Shown: positions 45,223 to 53,662 of the stretch, in pieces
Numbering within the stretch: position 1 is the stretch's first letter
Layout: every line of letters starts with the position of its first letter
Source: Marivirga salinae
GTDB lineage: Bacteria > Bacteroidota > Bacteroidia > Cytophagales > Cyclobacteriaceae
DNA: 64,000 bases
NCBI RefSeq assembly: GCF_030503855.1
Contig: NZ_CP129971.1
Location: 999,501 to 1,063,500 of the forward strand
Direction of reading: 5' to 3'
Program-made: the position numbers and the translations under genes
Notes under the pieces: generated by a model
Told to the model about the DNA's origin: nothing
The model's database searches: none
Seen by the model: the letters and a program-made list of their open reading frames with translations, nothing else

Positions 45223-45603
45223 ATGATCAAAAGACTTATTTTTTTTACAATTGCTATAGTGATAGTGGCAACTTCTGTTCTTTTTATTCAAAAATGGTAT
45301 TTATCATCTCAAGGAGAAATTCTATCATATTCTCTTACTGCAATTTATATCTTTCACTTTATTGCGTATTTGATAATTGTTGTAGCTGTAGAGCTCTTAA
45401 GTAAGAAATTACCCAATCAGGTTGGTTTCTTTTATTTAGCAAGTGTATTCATCAAAATCGGCTTTTTTGTATTGATTTTTAAGGATGCTATTTTTGCTGA
45501 AACTCCGATGAATTTTTTGGAAAGAATCTCTATTATCATACCATTTTTTATGTTCCTAATCTTCGAAGCGATCTATAGCGGAAAGTTGATGAATGCGCAG
45601 TAA
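45223..45603 (+). CDS. Small four-helix membrane protein upstream of atpB (DUF6168-like)
   Basis: A 126-residue protein with four hydrophobic segments (about 3-22, 36-58, 66-85 and 98-118). It follows the AtpZ-like gene by six bases and precedes atpB. Its position is that of AtpI in other phyla, and I recall the DUF6168 family at this locus in Bacteroidota. A role in ATP synthase assembly is suggested only by context. Confidence 0.65.
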   Translation: MIKRLIFFTIAIVIVATSVLFIQKWYLSSQGEILSYSLTAIYIFHFIAYLIIVVAVELLSKKLPNQVGFFYLASVFIKIGFFVLIFKDAIFAETPMNFLERISIIIPFFMFLIFEAIYSGKLMNAQ

Positions 45604-45666
45604 TTATATAGGTTAATTAGAAGGTAAAAAACTTAATAAAAAAATTATCTTTATTAATAAAATGTT

Positions 45667-45674
45667 TACCTTTG
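45667..45674 (+). promoter_or_regulatory. atpB promoter -7 element
   Basis: TACCTTTG, a perfect TAnnTTTG match, 31 bases before the atpB ATG in a 102-base gap. It suggests that atpB onward can be transcribed separately from the bactofilin genes. Confidence 0.55.
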
Positions 45675-45705
45675 CCCCCAAATTAAGGCTATCGAAAGAA
45701 GTAGA

Positions 45706-46794
45706 ATGATCAATCCAACTATAATGAGAAACACATTGTTGTTCGCACTTTTAATATCGCTAATTAACGTTAATACGTTATTTGCGGTTGCAGGAGGTTC
45801 AGAAGAAGGTGGGCAAGTCGACACCAAAGAAGAGATAAACGAATATATTCAGCATCACTTACAAGATTCACATGACTTCGTTTTTTGGACTAACGGTAAA
45901 ACTGGAGCTCATTATGGATTCCCTTTACCCGTTATTTTATGGTCTGATGGATTGCATGTTTTTTCATCTTCAAGATTTGACCATGGCCATGATGTAGCGG
46001 AATCAAACGGAAAACATTTCGCACTTTATCACAGCAAAGTTTATGAAACTAATGCTGATGGTGATATCGAATTAGATGAAGCAGGTCATCCTACTAATCC
46101 TAAGCCATTAGATCTTTCAATCACTAAAAATGTGGTAGGGATGTTATTAGCGTCTTTATTATTGTTTTTAGGATTTAATTCATTAGCTAGAAGTTATAAA
46201 ACAAGATCTATTCCTAAAGGAATTGGTAGAATATTAGAGCCATTAGTAATATATGTTAGAGATGAGATTGCTCGTCCTAATATTGGTCCTAAATATGAGA
46301 AATACATGTTCTATCTTTTAACTGTATTTTTTTATATCTGGATTTTAAATATGTTGGGTTTAACTCCACTTGGGTTTAACGTTACAGGTAATATCGCTAT
46401 CACTGTTGGTTTAGCTTTAATTACTTTCTTAGTAGTGCAGTTTAGTGGAAATAAAAATTATTGGAAACACATTTTTTGGATGCCAGGTGTTCCAATTCCA
46501 ATGAAAATAATCTTAATGCCAATTGAGGTATTAGGTATGTTCACAAAGCCTTTTGCTTTATTGATTCGTTTGTTTGCTAACATTACTGCTGGTCACTTCG
46601 TAGTTATGAGCTTAATTGCTTTAATGATTACTATGAAATCAGCTTTTGGTTTGGTAGCCTCAACGGGTATGGCATTTGCATTAGCGTTTTTTATTACAAT
46701 AATTGAATTACTAGTTGCTTTCTTGCAAGCTTATATCTTTACAATGCTTTCTGCATTGTTTATCGGTATGGCAGTGGAAGAAGAGCATCATTAA
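45706..46794 (+). CDS. atpB: ATP synthase F0 subunit a
   Basis: Forms the proton half-channels next to the c-ring. The 362-residue protein has an N-terminal signal-like segment (TLLFALLISLINVNTLFAVAGG) and an approximately 150-residue extracytoplasmic extension typical of Bacteroidota, followed by the membrane domain with the essential Arg in LLIRLFANITAGHFVV and NMLGLTPLGFNVTGNIAIT. First core gene of the atp set, with its own -7 element. Confidence 0.96.
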   Translation: MINPTIMRNTLLFALLISLINVNTLFAVAGGSEEGGQVDTKEEINEYIQHHLQDSHDFVFWTNGKTGAHYGFPLPVILWSDGLHVFSSSRFDHGHDVAESNGKHFALYHSKVYETNADGDIELDEAGHPTNPKPLDLSITKNVVGMLLASLLLFLGFNSLARSYKTRSIPKGIGRILEPLVIYVRDEIARPNIGPKYEKYMFYLLTVFFYIWILNMLGLTPLGFNVTGNIAITVGLALITFLVVQFSGNKNYWKHIFWMPGVPIPMKIILMPIEVLGMFTKPFALLIRLFANITAGHFVVMSLIALMITMKSAFGLVASTGMAFALAFFITIIELLVAFLQAYIFTMLSALFIGMAVEEEHH

Positions 46795-46820
46795 TAAATA
46801 AGTATTTTTGTTTAATTTAA

Positions 46821-47024
<204 letters not shown>

Positions 47025-47046
47025 TCTATACCGAAGGAAAAAACAA

Positions 47047-47084
47047 ATGTTGTTTGCAGCGCTAGGCTGTAAACAGCATTTTTT
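47047..47084 (+). terminator. Terminator-like hairpin between atpE and atpF
   Basis: Bases 47047-47060 and 47066-47079 form a 14-base-pair stem with two G-T pairs and a five-base loop, followed by six T residues. It lies inside the atp operon, directly after the c-subunit gene. A partial terminator or RNA-stabilising 3' end is inferred. Confidence 0.7.
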
Positions 47085-47108
47085 AAAAACATTTAATTAA
47101 ACACAAGA

Positions 47109-47609
47109 ATGGAACAATTAGTAAATGATTTTTCTCCAGGGTTGTTTTTCATGCAACTCTTCATTTTTGCTATTCTTTTATTGCTTTTATCAAAGTTTGC
47201 TTGGAAGCCAATTTTGAACTCATTGAAAGCAAGAGAAGGCAGTATTGCAGATGCATTGCAATCAGCTGAAAATGCTAAAGAGGAAATGGCAAAATTGCAG
47301 GCTGACAATCAAAAATTATTGCAAGAAGCAAGATTAGAGAGAGATAAGCTGCTAAAAGAAGCAACTGACATTGCTAATAAAATTAAAGAAGAAGCTAAAT
47401 CTGATGCTGCTAAACAAGCAGATAGAATGATTTCTGATGCTAAAAATGCAATTGAAGTAGAGAAGAATGCAGCCTTGAAAGAGGTGACTACTAAAGTTGC
47501 TGAGCTTTCATTGGAAATTGCAGAAAAGCTTATTCGTAAAAACCTATCTGATGATAAAGCACAAAAAGCTTTAGCGGAAGATTTTATGAAAGATTTAAAA
47601 CTCAATTAA
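47109..47609 (+). CDS. atpF: ATP synthase F0 subunit b
   Basis: Peripheral stalk subunit. The 166-residue protein has one N-terminal membrane helix (about 10-30, FFMQLFIFAILLLLL) and a long charged coiled coil (KEEMAKLQADNQKLLQEARLERD...), ending near ALAEDFMKDLKLN. Start at 47109 gives the usual Bacteroidota length. It is separated from atpE by an 84-base gap containing a terminator-like hairpin, and from atpH by nine bases. Confidence 0.95.
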   Translation: MEQLVNDFSPGLFFMQLFIFAILLLLLSKFAWKPILNSLKAREGSIADALQSAENAKEEMAKLQADNQKLLQEARLERDKLLKEATDIANKIKEEAKSDAAKQADRMISDAKNAIEVEKNAALKEVTTKVAELSLEIAEKLIRKNLSDDKAQKALAEDFMKDLKLN

Positions 47610-47618
47610 TCTGATCAA

Positions 47619-48176
47619 ATGTCAGAATATAGAATTGCATCCCGATATTCCAAATCCTTAATTGATCTTGCGGTTGAAAAAAATCAGCTAGAAGACATCA
47701 AAGCGGATATGGAACTTTTTTCTAAAGTCTGTAATGAAAATAGAGACTTTGTACTTATGCTGAATAATCCGATTTTGGAGAGCTTGAGAAAAGCAGCCAT
47801 AATCAAGAAAGTATTCAAAGGCAAAGTGCAAGAAATGACTTCTTTGTTTTTTGATATAGTATCAAGAAAGCATAGAGAGTCTGTTTTGCCAGAAATGGCA
47901 AAAGTTTTCAAGCAGCTTTATAATGAACACAAAGGGATAATTGCTGCTGAAGTAACAACTACATTTAAATTGGATGATAGTTTACGTTCAGAAGTGATCA
48001 AAATTGTAAAAGAGATTTCCAATAAGGAAGTTGAATTAAACGAAAAAGTTGATGAGGCTTTGATTGGTGGCTTTTTAATCCGAGTGGGTGATAAGCAAAT
48101 CGATGAAACTATTCAAAGCAAATTAAATGATTTAAGACGGGAATTAACCCAGAATCAATATATCAAGCAGATTTAA
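47619..48176 (+). CDS. atpH: ATP synthase F1 subunit delta
   Basis: Links the peripheral stalk to the top of the F1 head. The 185-residue protein has the helical N-terminal domain (ASRYSKSLIDLAVEKNQLE at 6-24) and the C-terminal beta domain with the family motif DEALIGGFLIRVGDKQID near the end. It starts nine bases after atpF and precedes atpA by 29 bases. Confidence 0.95.
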   Translation: MSEYRIASRYSKSLIDLAVEKNQLEDIKADMELFSKVCNENRDFVLMLNNPILESLRKAAIIKKVFKGKVQEMTSLFFDIVSRKHRESVLPEMAKVFKQLYNEHKGIIAAEVTTTFKLDDSLRSEVIKIVKEISNKEVELNEKVDEALIGGFLIRVGDKQIDETIQSKLNDLRRELTQNQYIKQI

Positions 48177-48205
48177 AAAATTAATTAACCTATAATAACA
48201 GAATA

Positions 48206-49780
48206 ATGGCAGAGGTTAGACCAGACGAGGTTTCAGCAATATTAAGAGAACAACTTTCTGGCTTCAAAACAGAAGCAGAATTAGAAGAAGTTGGTACCGT
48301 CCTTCAAGTTGGTGATGGTGTGGCACGTATTTACGGCTTAACACAAGCCCAATCAGGTGAGTTGTTAGAATTTGAAAACGGCTTACAAGCATTGGTATTA
48401 AACTTGGAAGAGGATAACGTTGGAGCTGTATTGTTCGGTAGTTCCCAAGGAATTAAAGAAGGGGATGCTGTAAAAAGAACAGGAAAAATTGCTTCCATTA
48501 AAGTGGGTGATGGTATCGCAGGTAGAGTTGTAGATACACTAGGTCAACCAATTGATGGAAAAGGCCCTATCGAAGGAGAGCTTTTCGATATGCCTTTGGA
48601 GCGTAAAGCACCAGGTGTAATTTTCCGTGAGCCTGTAAGTGAGCCTTTACAAACAGGTATTAAATCTATTGATGCGATGATTCCTGTTGGTAGGGGTCAG
48701 CGTGAGTTGATTATTGGTGACCGTCAGACAGGTAAAACTGCTGTGGCGATTGATGCCATCATCAACCAAAAAGAATTTTATGATGCTGGTAACCCAGTTT
48801 ATTGTATATATGTAGCTATCGGACAGAAAGCTTCTACAGTGGCACAAATTGTGGCTGAGTTAGAAAAAGCTGGGGCAATGGCTTATACTACTATTGTTTC
48901 TGCTTCTGCAGCTGATCCAGCTCCTTTACAGTTCTTTGCTCCTTTCGCAGGTGCAGCTATCGGTGAGTATTTCAGAGATACAGGCCGTCCAGGATTGGTT
49001 GTTTATGATGATTTATCAAAACAAGCGGTTGCTTATCGTGAGGTTTCTTTGTTATTAAGAAGACCTCCAGGACGTGAAGCTTATCCTGGTGATGTATTCT
49101 ACTTACACTCTCGTTTATTAGAGAGAGCAGCAAAAGTGATCAATGATGATACTATTGCTCAAGATATGAATGACTTACCTCCTTCATTGAAAGGTAAAGT
49201 AAAAGGTGGTGGTTCATTAACAGCACTTCCAATTATTGAAACTCAAGCAGGTGACGTTTCAGCTTATATCCCAACCAACGTAATTTCAATTACGGATGGT
49301 CAGATATTCTTGGAAACTAACTTGTTTAACTCTGGTATCAGACCAGCAATTAACGTAGGTATTTCTGTATCTCGTGTGGGTGGTAATGCTCAGATTAAAT
49401 CAATGAAGAAAGTATCGGGTACCTTGAAATTGGATCAAGCACAGTTCCGTGAATTAGAGGCTTTCTCTAAATTTGGTTCTGATTTAGATCCTGCTACTAA
49501 AAAGATTATCGAAAGAGGTAAGCGTAATCAGGAAATCTTGAAGCAAGGGCAATACTCTCCAGTTTCTGTTGAGCAGCAAGTGTCTATCATTATTGCTTCA
49601 ACTAAAGGGTTCTTGGATAAAGTTCCAGTTGATAAGGTTCGTGCTTTTGAGAAAGAATTTTCAATGATGATGGAGAATCAAGAAAGAGAAACTCTTGATG
49701 CATTCAAAGCAGGTAAAATTAATGATGACTTAATCGCAGTAGTGAAGAAAGTAGCTGACGATTTATCATCTAAATACTAA
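48206..49780 (+). CDS. atpA: ATP synthase F1 subunit alpha
   Basis: Non-catalytic nucleotide-binding subunit, three copies per F1. The 524-residue protein has the P-loop GDRQTGKTA (near 171-179), the alpha signature [23 protein letters not shown] and the arginine-finger region [17 protein letters not shown]. Length matches the family. A hairpin follows directly in the 91-base gap before atpG. Confidence 0.98.
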   Translation: MAEVRPDEVSAILREQLSGFKTEAELEEVGTVLQVGDGVARIYGLTQAQSGELLEFENGLQALVLNLEEDNVGAVLFGSSQGIKEGDAVKRTGKIASIKVGDGIAGRVVDTLGQPIDGKGPIEGELFDMPLERKAPGVIFREPVSEPLQTGIKSIDAMIPVGRGQRELIIGDRQTGKTAVAIDAIINQKEFYDAGNPVYCIYVAIGQKASTVAQIVAELEKAGAMAYTTIVSASAADPAPLQFFAPFAGAAIGEYFRDTGRPGLVVYDDLSKQAVAYREVSLLLRRPPGREAYPGDVFYLHSRLLERAAKVINDDTIAQDMNDLPPSLKGKVKGGGSLTALPIIETQAGDVSAYIPTNVISITDGQIFLETNLFNSGIRPAINVGISVSRVGGNAQIKSMKKVSGTLKLDQAQFRELEAFSKFGSDLDPATKKIIERGKRNQEILKQGQYSPVSVEQQVSIIIASTKGFLDKVPVDKVRAFEKEFSMMMENQERETLDAFKAGKINDDLIAVVKKVADDLSSKY

Positions 49781-49787
49781 TATTTAG

Positions 49788-49812
49788 AGGAGCTTTTTAG
49801 AAGCTCCTTTCT
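49788..49812 (+). terminator. Hairpin with weak T tract between atpA and atpG
   Basis: AGGAGCTT (49788-49795) and AAGCTCCT (49801-49808) pair around a five-base loop and are followed by TTTCT, eight bases after the atpA stop. The T tract is poor, so this is more likely an attenuator or processing/stability element than a full terminator. Confidence 0.5.
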
Positions 49813-49871
49813 ACATTTTAAGATTAACATTTTCCCTTTTTAATTAAAGGTCTAAATAGATATAAGGCTGT

Positions 49872-50753
49872 ATGGCAAATCTGAAGGAAGTAAAAAATAG
49901 GATTAGTTCAGTTGTTTCAACACAACAAATTACCAAGGCCATGAAAATGGTGGCGGCTGCGAAGTTGAAGCGTGCTCAGGACAGAATCACCATGATGCGT
50001 CCTTATTCCCAAAAATTATCCACTATTTTACAAAACGTAAGTGGTGGTGGTGAGGAAATGAACAATCCTTACGCAAAAGAAAGGCCAGTTGAAAATATTT
50101 TATTGATTTTGGTTACTTCTGATAAAGGACTTTGTGGTGCTTTTAATAGTATGGTGACTCGTAAAGTTACCAGCTTAATAGCAGGTGAATATCAGTCAAT
50201 TGCCGAAAAAGGTAATTTGCATTTTATGACGATTGGAAAGAAGTCTTCAGATTACTTAAAAAGGAATAAGCTTCCTTTTAATGCTGATTACATGGATTTA
50301 TTCAATAGATTAAATTTCGAAGATGTAAGTGAAGCAGCTCAGTTTGTAATGGATGAGTTTGAGAAAGGCACTTATGATAAAGTAGAAATCATTTATAATG
50401 AGTTCAAAAATGCAGCCACTCAAGTTTTAAATCAAGAGCAATTCTTACCAATTGCTAAAGCAGATGATGCTGAAGGAGCTAATACTGATCATGGTTATTC
50501 TTTTGAGCCATCTAGAGATTATATTGAGAAGGAATTAATACCTACTTCATTGAAAACGCAATTATTTAAAGCACTTTTAGATTCCAATGCTTCAGAGCAT
50601 GGAGCTAGAATGACGGCTATGGATAAAGCGACTGAAAATGCTGGTGATCTATTGAAAGAATTGAGATTGACTTACAATAGAACTCGTCAAGCAGCCATTA
50701 CGACAGAAATATTAGAAATTACAGCCGGAGCAGAAGCTTTAGCAGCTGAGTAA
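49872..50753 (+). CDS. atpG: ATP synthase F1 subunit gamma
   Basis: Central rotor shaft. The 293-residue protein has the paired terminal coiled-coil helices: RISSVVSTQQITKAMKMVAA at 10-29 and the C-terminal TYNRTRQAAITTEILEITAG, with the globular core VTSDKGLCGAFNSM between. Last gene of the atp set here; atpD and atpC, normally next in many phyla, are absent from the following region. Confidence 0.97.
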   Translation: MANLKEVKNRISSVVSTQQITKAMKMVAAAKLKRAQDRITMMRPYSQKLSTILQNVSGGGEEMNNPYAKERPVENILLILVTSDKGLCGAFNSMVTRKVTSLIAGEYQSIAEKGNLHFMTIGKKSSDYLKRNKLPFNADYMDLFNRLNFEDVSEAAQFVMDEFEKGTYDKVEIIYNEFKNAATQVLNQEQFLPIAKADDAEGANTDHGYSFEPSRDYIEKELIPTSLKTQLFKALLDSNASEHGARMTAMDKATENAGDLLKELRLTYNRTRQAAITTEILEITAGAEALAAE

Positions 50754-50777
50754 TACATAATATACTTTATAAATTAG

Positions 50778-50808
50778 AAAGCCGAAAAATTAGTTTTTCG
50801 GCTTTTTT
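50778..50808 (+). terminator. Intrinsic terminator of the atp operon
   Basis: AAAGCCGAAAAA and TTTTTCGGCTTT form a 12-base-pair stem around a four-base loop and run into T6. Confidence 0.93.
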
Positions 50809-50869
50809 ATTGATTTTAAATTAGTTTTTATGATTCTATAAGTATAACCTAGTGCTTATAAGTATATAT

Positions 50870-51340
50870 TTAATGCTTCCAATTCACTTCTTGGCTATCT
50901 CTAACAGCACGCATAATATCTCGCTGACTTATTTGACCAATAAGCTTTCCTTCTTTTAAAACAGGAAATCTTCTAAACCTCATTCTTAAAAACATATTAG
51001 CAGCTTCAAAAATATTCGTTTCAGGTTCAATGTGAATTATATTTGTAGCCATATAATCTTTTACTAAGCCAGGAAGCTTAGGGGAGTTATTATATTTTCC
51101 TTTGACTATTTCCTTCAGGCAATCGCCTTCAGAGATTACACCTATTAAATTACTATCTTCATCTACCACAGGGCCACCTGAAATTTTCTTTTTCATCAAA
51201 ATATCCATGGCTTCATAAATAGTTTGGTGCTCATTAAAAGTAATGAGATTTGTAGCCATATAGTCTTTTACTGATACACTGTTAGGCTCTTCTTGCTTGG
51301 GTTCTTTTTTGATGAATGCCCCTTGATAGCTTTTTACCAT
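50870..51340 (-). CDS. CBS-domain pair protein
   Basis: A 156-residue protein with two CBS domains and nothing else: VKDYMATNLITFNEHQTIYEAMDIL ... GGPVVDEDSNLIGVISEGDCL (about 24-78) and VKDYMATNIIHIEPETNIFEAANMF ... RRFPVLKEGKLIGQISQRDIM (about 93-147). The VKDYMATN start is nearly identical in both, which points to internal duplication. CBS pairs bind adenosyl ligands and act as energy sensors. The partner is unknown. Convergent with the atp operon; transcribed from its own candidate promoter. Confidence 0.92.
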   Translation of the reverse strand: MVKSYQGAFIKKEPKQEEPNSVSVKDYMATNLITFNEHQTIYEAMDILMKKKISGGPVVDEDSNLIGVISEGDCLKEIVKGKYNNSPKLPGLVKDYMATNIIHIEPETNIFEAANMFLRMRFRRFPVLKEGKLIGQISQRDIMRAVRDSQEVNWKH

Positions 51341-51391
51341 GATTGAAAAATAGTTTAGTGTTGTATAATATACACTTTTATTAATTCAAAT

Positions 51392-51399
51392 CAAATTTA
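51392..51399 (-). promoter_or_regulatory. Promoter -7 element of the CBS gene
   Basis: TAAATTTG on the minus strand, a perfect TAnnTTTG match, 51 bases before the CBS ATG. The leader also contains the short palindrome TGTATAATATACA (51362-51374). Confidence 0.4.
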
Positions 51400-51423
51400 A
51401 TTAACTACAAATCAGTAATTTGC

Positions 51424-52065
51424 TTAGTTGCTTAAGGTAATAAGCCTATCTTTAAACTCAACAGATTTGAATCCAAAAGTATCTTTAATCCAATCAAAAG
51501 TTGTTTTTTGATATAAGAAGACATGGGTAGGATCATTTTTGTAATACCAATCCTGAAAATCTATCTCTTCTCTGTAAAGATCAGTCATGATATAGAGTAT
51601 TCCATTTGGTTTTAATAATGATTTTAATTTTTCAAACTCTAATTTGGGTTTATGAAAATGCTCAACCACCTCGCAACAGGCAATATAGTCATAGGTTTCA
51701 GTTAGAATCTCTGGTCTATTATCAAAGTAAGGATCATAAGTTTCGAGGCTATATCCTTGCTCTTTTAAAACTACAGTAATCACAGGACCTGTTCCTGATC
51801 CAAAATCTAATCCTTGATGGTTTTTATTAAAATCCTTAAGAATACCATTTGTTATTGGTTTAACAAACTTTCTGTATCTTGGATCATTTACATCGTTGTT
51901 ATGGGTGGAATAACGGTCAATTTCAATACTATCATCTGGTAAAAATTGCTCAGACATGAATATTCCAAAGCAGTTTGGACACTTTAAATAGTACCTTTCT
52001 TCATTGATGTGAACTATAGGACTTAATGTGTTGCATAAGCTGCAATTTTCTTTTTCATGCATCAT
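51424..52065 (-). CDS. Class I SAM methyltransferase with N-terminal zinc ribbon
   Basis: A 213-residue protein. Residues 5-35 form a four-cysteine zinc ribbon (CSLCNTLSPIVHINEERYYL...CPNC), followed by a methyltransferase_23-type domain: motif I LDFGSGTGPVITVVL, YDYIACCEVVEHFHKP, LKSLLKPNGILYIMTDLY and DPTHVFLYQKTTFDWI. This two-part layout is seen in methyltransferases acting on large or sugar substrates, but the substrate here is unknown. It points away from the Cys-rich peptide gene across a 218-base gap. Confidence 0.85.
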   Translation of the reverse strand: MMHEKENCSLCNTLSPIVHINEERYYLKCPNCFGIFMSEQFLPDDSIEIDRYSTHNNDVNDPRYRKFVKPITNGILKDFNKNHQGLDFGSGTGPVITVVLKEQGYSLETYDPYFDNRPEILTETYDYIACCEVVEHFHKPKLEFEKLKSLLKPNGILYIMTDLYREEIDFQDWYYKNDPTHVFLYQKTTFDWIKDTFGFKSVEFKDRLITLSN

Positions 52066-52253
52066 ATTTTAGTCATTCCTTTTTAAAAATTGCACTATTC
52101 TTTACATCAGCTCTTCCTTATTGTTGCAGAAGTATCTGTTTTTAATTTGGATGTAAGGTTAATTTATTCTAAACCCTATAAATATAATTAGAATTTAAGT
52201 TTTACTAATTATTTAAAATAATCTATGTAATTCTTTTTTTTGATACATATGTC

Positions 52254-52261
52254 TATGTTTG
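52254..52261 (+). promoter_or_regulatory. Promoter -7 element before the Cys-rich peptide gene
   Basis: TATGTTTG, a perfect TAnnTTTG match, 22 bases before the ATG at 52284. It supports transcription of the small gene together with the lipoprotein gene after it. Confidence 0.45.
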
Positions 52262-52283
52262 AATCAACTAAATAATTATTTTT

Positions 52284-52433
52284 ATGACTGGATTTTCAAC
52301 TTTTAATGTAAATCCAAAAATTACCGCTGATGCGACAGGAACCTACACTGATGATGGATGCGGAATCAAGACTTCTGATGGAGAACCATGTAATTGTACA
52401 AATAAGATTGTAATCCTAAGAAGTGATTGTTAA
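52284..52433 (+). CDS. Small Cys-rich peptide, 49 residues, unknown (possibly NVEALA-like)
   Basis: A complete short frame from ATG 52284 to TAA 52433. It begins MTGFSTFNVNPKITADATG and has four cysteines in the C-terminal half (Cys26, 36, 38 and 49, the last being the final residue). There is no signal peptide; an in-frame stop lies 15 bases upstream, so it cannot be extended. The -7 element 22 bases upstream and the BF3164-like lipoprotein gene 70 bases downstream support expression. In Bacteroides, small NVEALA-type peptides accompany BF3164-type propeller lipoproteins (from memory), and FNVNPKI/ADATG is only vaguely similar to that motif. Function unknown. Confidence 0.6.
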   Translation: MTGFSTFNVNPKITADATGTYTDDGCGIKTSDGEPCNCTNKIVILRSDC

Positions 52434-52503
52434 CCAGTTTTTTATAGGAAGCTATAATTGTATAGTTTTCTTTTTTTATATTTTTAATAATTATTTCTTT
52501 CAT

Positions 52504-53661
52504 ATGAAATCATCTTTTCTAATATTTTTAATAATTATATTTTTCATTTTTGGTTGTGAAAAGCAATCATCTGAAAATGAAAAAGCTAAAAACATAGACC
52601 AACGGAGCCTAATATTTAATTCCTCCGTATCCTCATATACAGTGGATTCATTTAAGATTGAGCTTGGATCAACCACTCCTATAAAGTCTCCAAATATCCA
52701 GTACCTGGAAGAAATGAATCAATTGGCCATGATGAATGCTTCCATGAATGAGATAAATATCTATGATTTGGAGACTTCTCAATTAAGTAACAAAATTAAG
52801 TTAGAAGAAGATGGCCCCAATGGTGTAGGAAAAGTTAGAATGTTTAAATTTTATGAAGATAAACTTTATGTATTGAATTCTAATTAATTCAAATTTTATG
52901 AATTAGATCTCTCCGGAAATGTAATTAAAAAATATGATTTGAATCGAGATAATGCACCTAAACCAAAAGCAACAACCTGGCAACCTATCATCATTGATTG
53001 GCCTTTTGCTTATATGGCCAGCACTCCTTACAGAGATTATAATTCCAAATCATTTTATGAGGCAAATGACTTAATGACTAGATTAAATCTTGAGACAGAA
53101 GAAATTGCTTATTCAGTTAGTTATCCTGAGGCTATAAAAGGGAAACTTTGGGGACCGAATTTATCCGACAAATTTTATACTTATAACTCAAATCAAAAGA
53201 AATTTGTAATTAGTTGGCCACCCATTGCAGATTTATCTGTTGGTGATTTTAATGATATGGAACTTGTTTCTGCCCCCAGTAAATTTAATATTAAGCCAGA
53301 ACCAGTAGATGAAGTACCAAGAGATTTTCACAAAAGCCATGCAATATTTACTACTAATCCACAATATGGCAGGATTTATTATAATAAATATAAAAACGAA
53401 TATTACCGAATTGTAGAACAAAGAGTCCCAGAAAAATATATAGATAGTCAAGATTATGATAAGAAGAACTTAAAACCATTTTCCTTAATGGTTTTAGACT
53501 CAGATTTTAATGTAAAAAGCGAGATCGAATTTCCACATTTGAAATATTATCATTTTATGGTATTCATAACAAAAGAAGGTTTGTATATGGCAAAAATTCC
53601 TGAAAATGAAGATGAGTTAGTTTTTGATTGTTTCCAATTTGATGATAATGAGAAAGTTTGA
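52504..53661 (+). pseudogene. BF3164-like six-bladed propeller lipoprotein, interrupted by an in-frame TAA
   Basis: The frame begins MKSSFLIFLIIIFFIFGCEK with a lipobox FIFGC and continues as a TolB-like/BF3164-type beta-propeller. A TAA at 52885-52887 (codon 128 of 385) interrupts it. The same frame is open directly before and after, so there is no frameshift: LYVLNSN then stop then FKFYELDLSGNVIKK. Without the stop the protein would have about 385 residues, normal for the family. The stop is a simple substitution or sequencing error, or less likely a read-through site. An earlier GTG at 52423 would place a hydrophobic stretch before the signal and was rejected. Confidence 0.75.
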
Positions 53662-53662
53662 T

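Noticed and set aside
50837..50866. Direct repeat TATAAGTATA twice, 20 bases apart
   Set aside because: It lies between the 3' ends of convergent genes beyond the atp terminator, where no promoter is expected; in AT-rich DNA this could be chance.
51362..51374. Palindrome TGTATAATATACA in the CBS gene leader
   Set aside because: Short and composed almost only of A and T; no second copy or conserved partner was seen, so it is not listed as an operator.
52423..52503. Earlier GTG start for the propeller lipoprotein
   Set aside because: It would add a second hydrophobic stretch before a standard lipoprotein signal and overlap the small peptide gene; ATG 52504 gives a normal signal peptide.
52885..52887. 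Programmed read-through or selenocysteine-type recoding at the TAA
   Set aside because: TAA is not a known selenocysteine or pyrrolysine codon, and no known read-through context follows the stop; a simple mutation or error is more economical, though read-through is left as a test.
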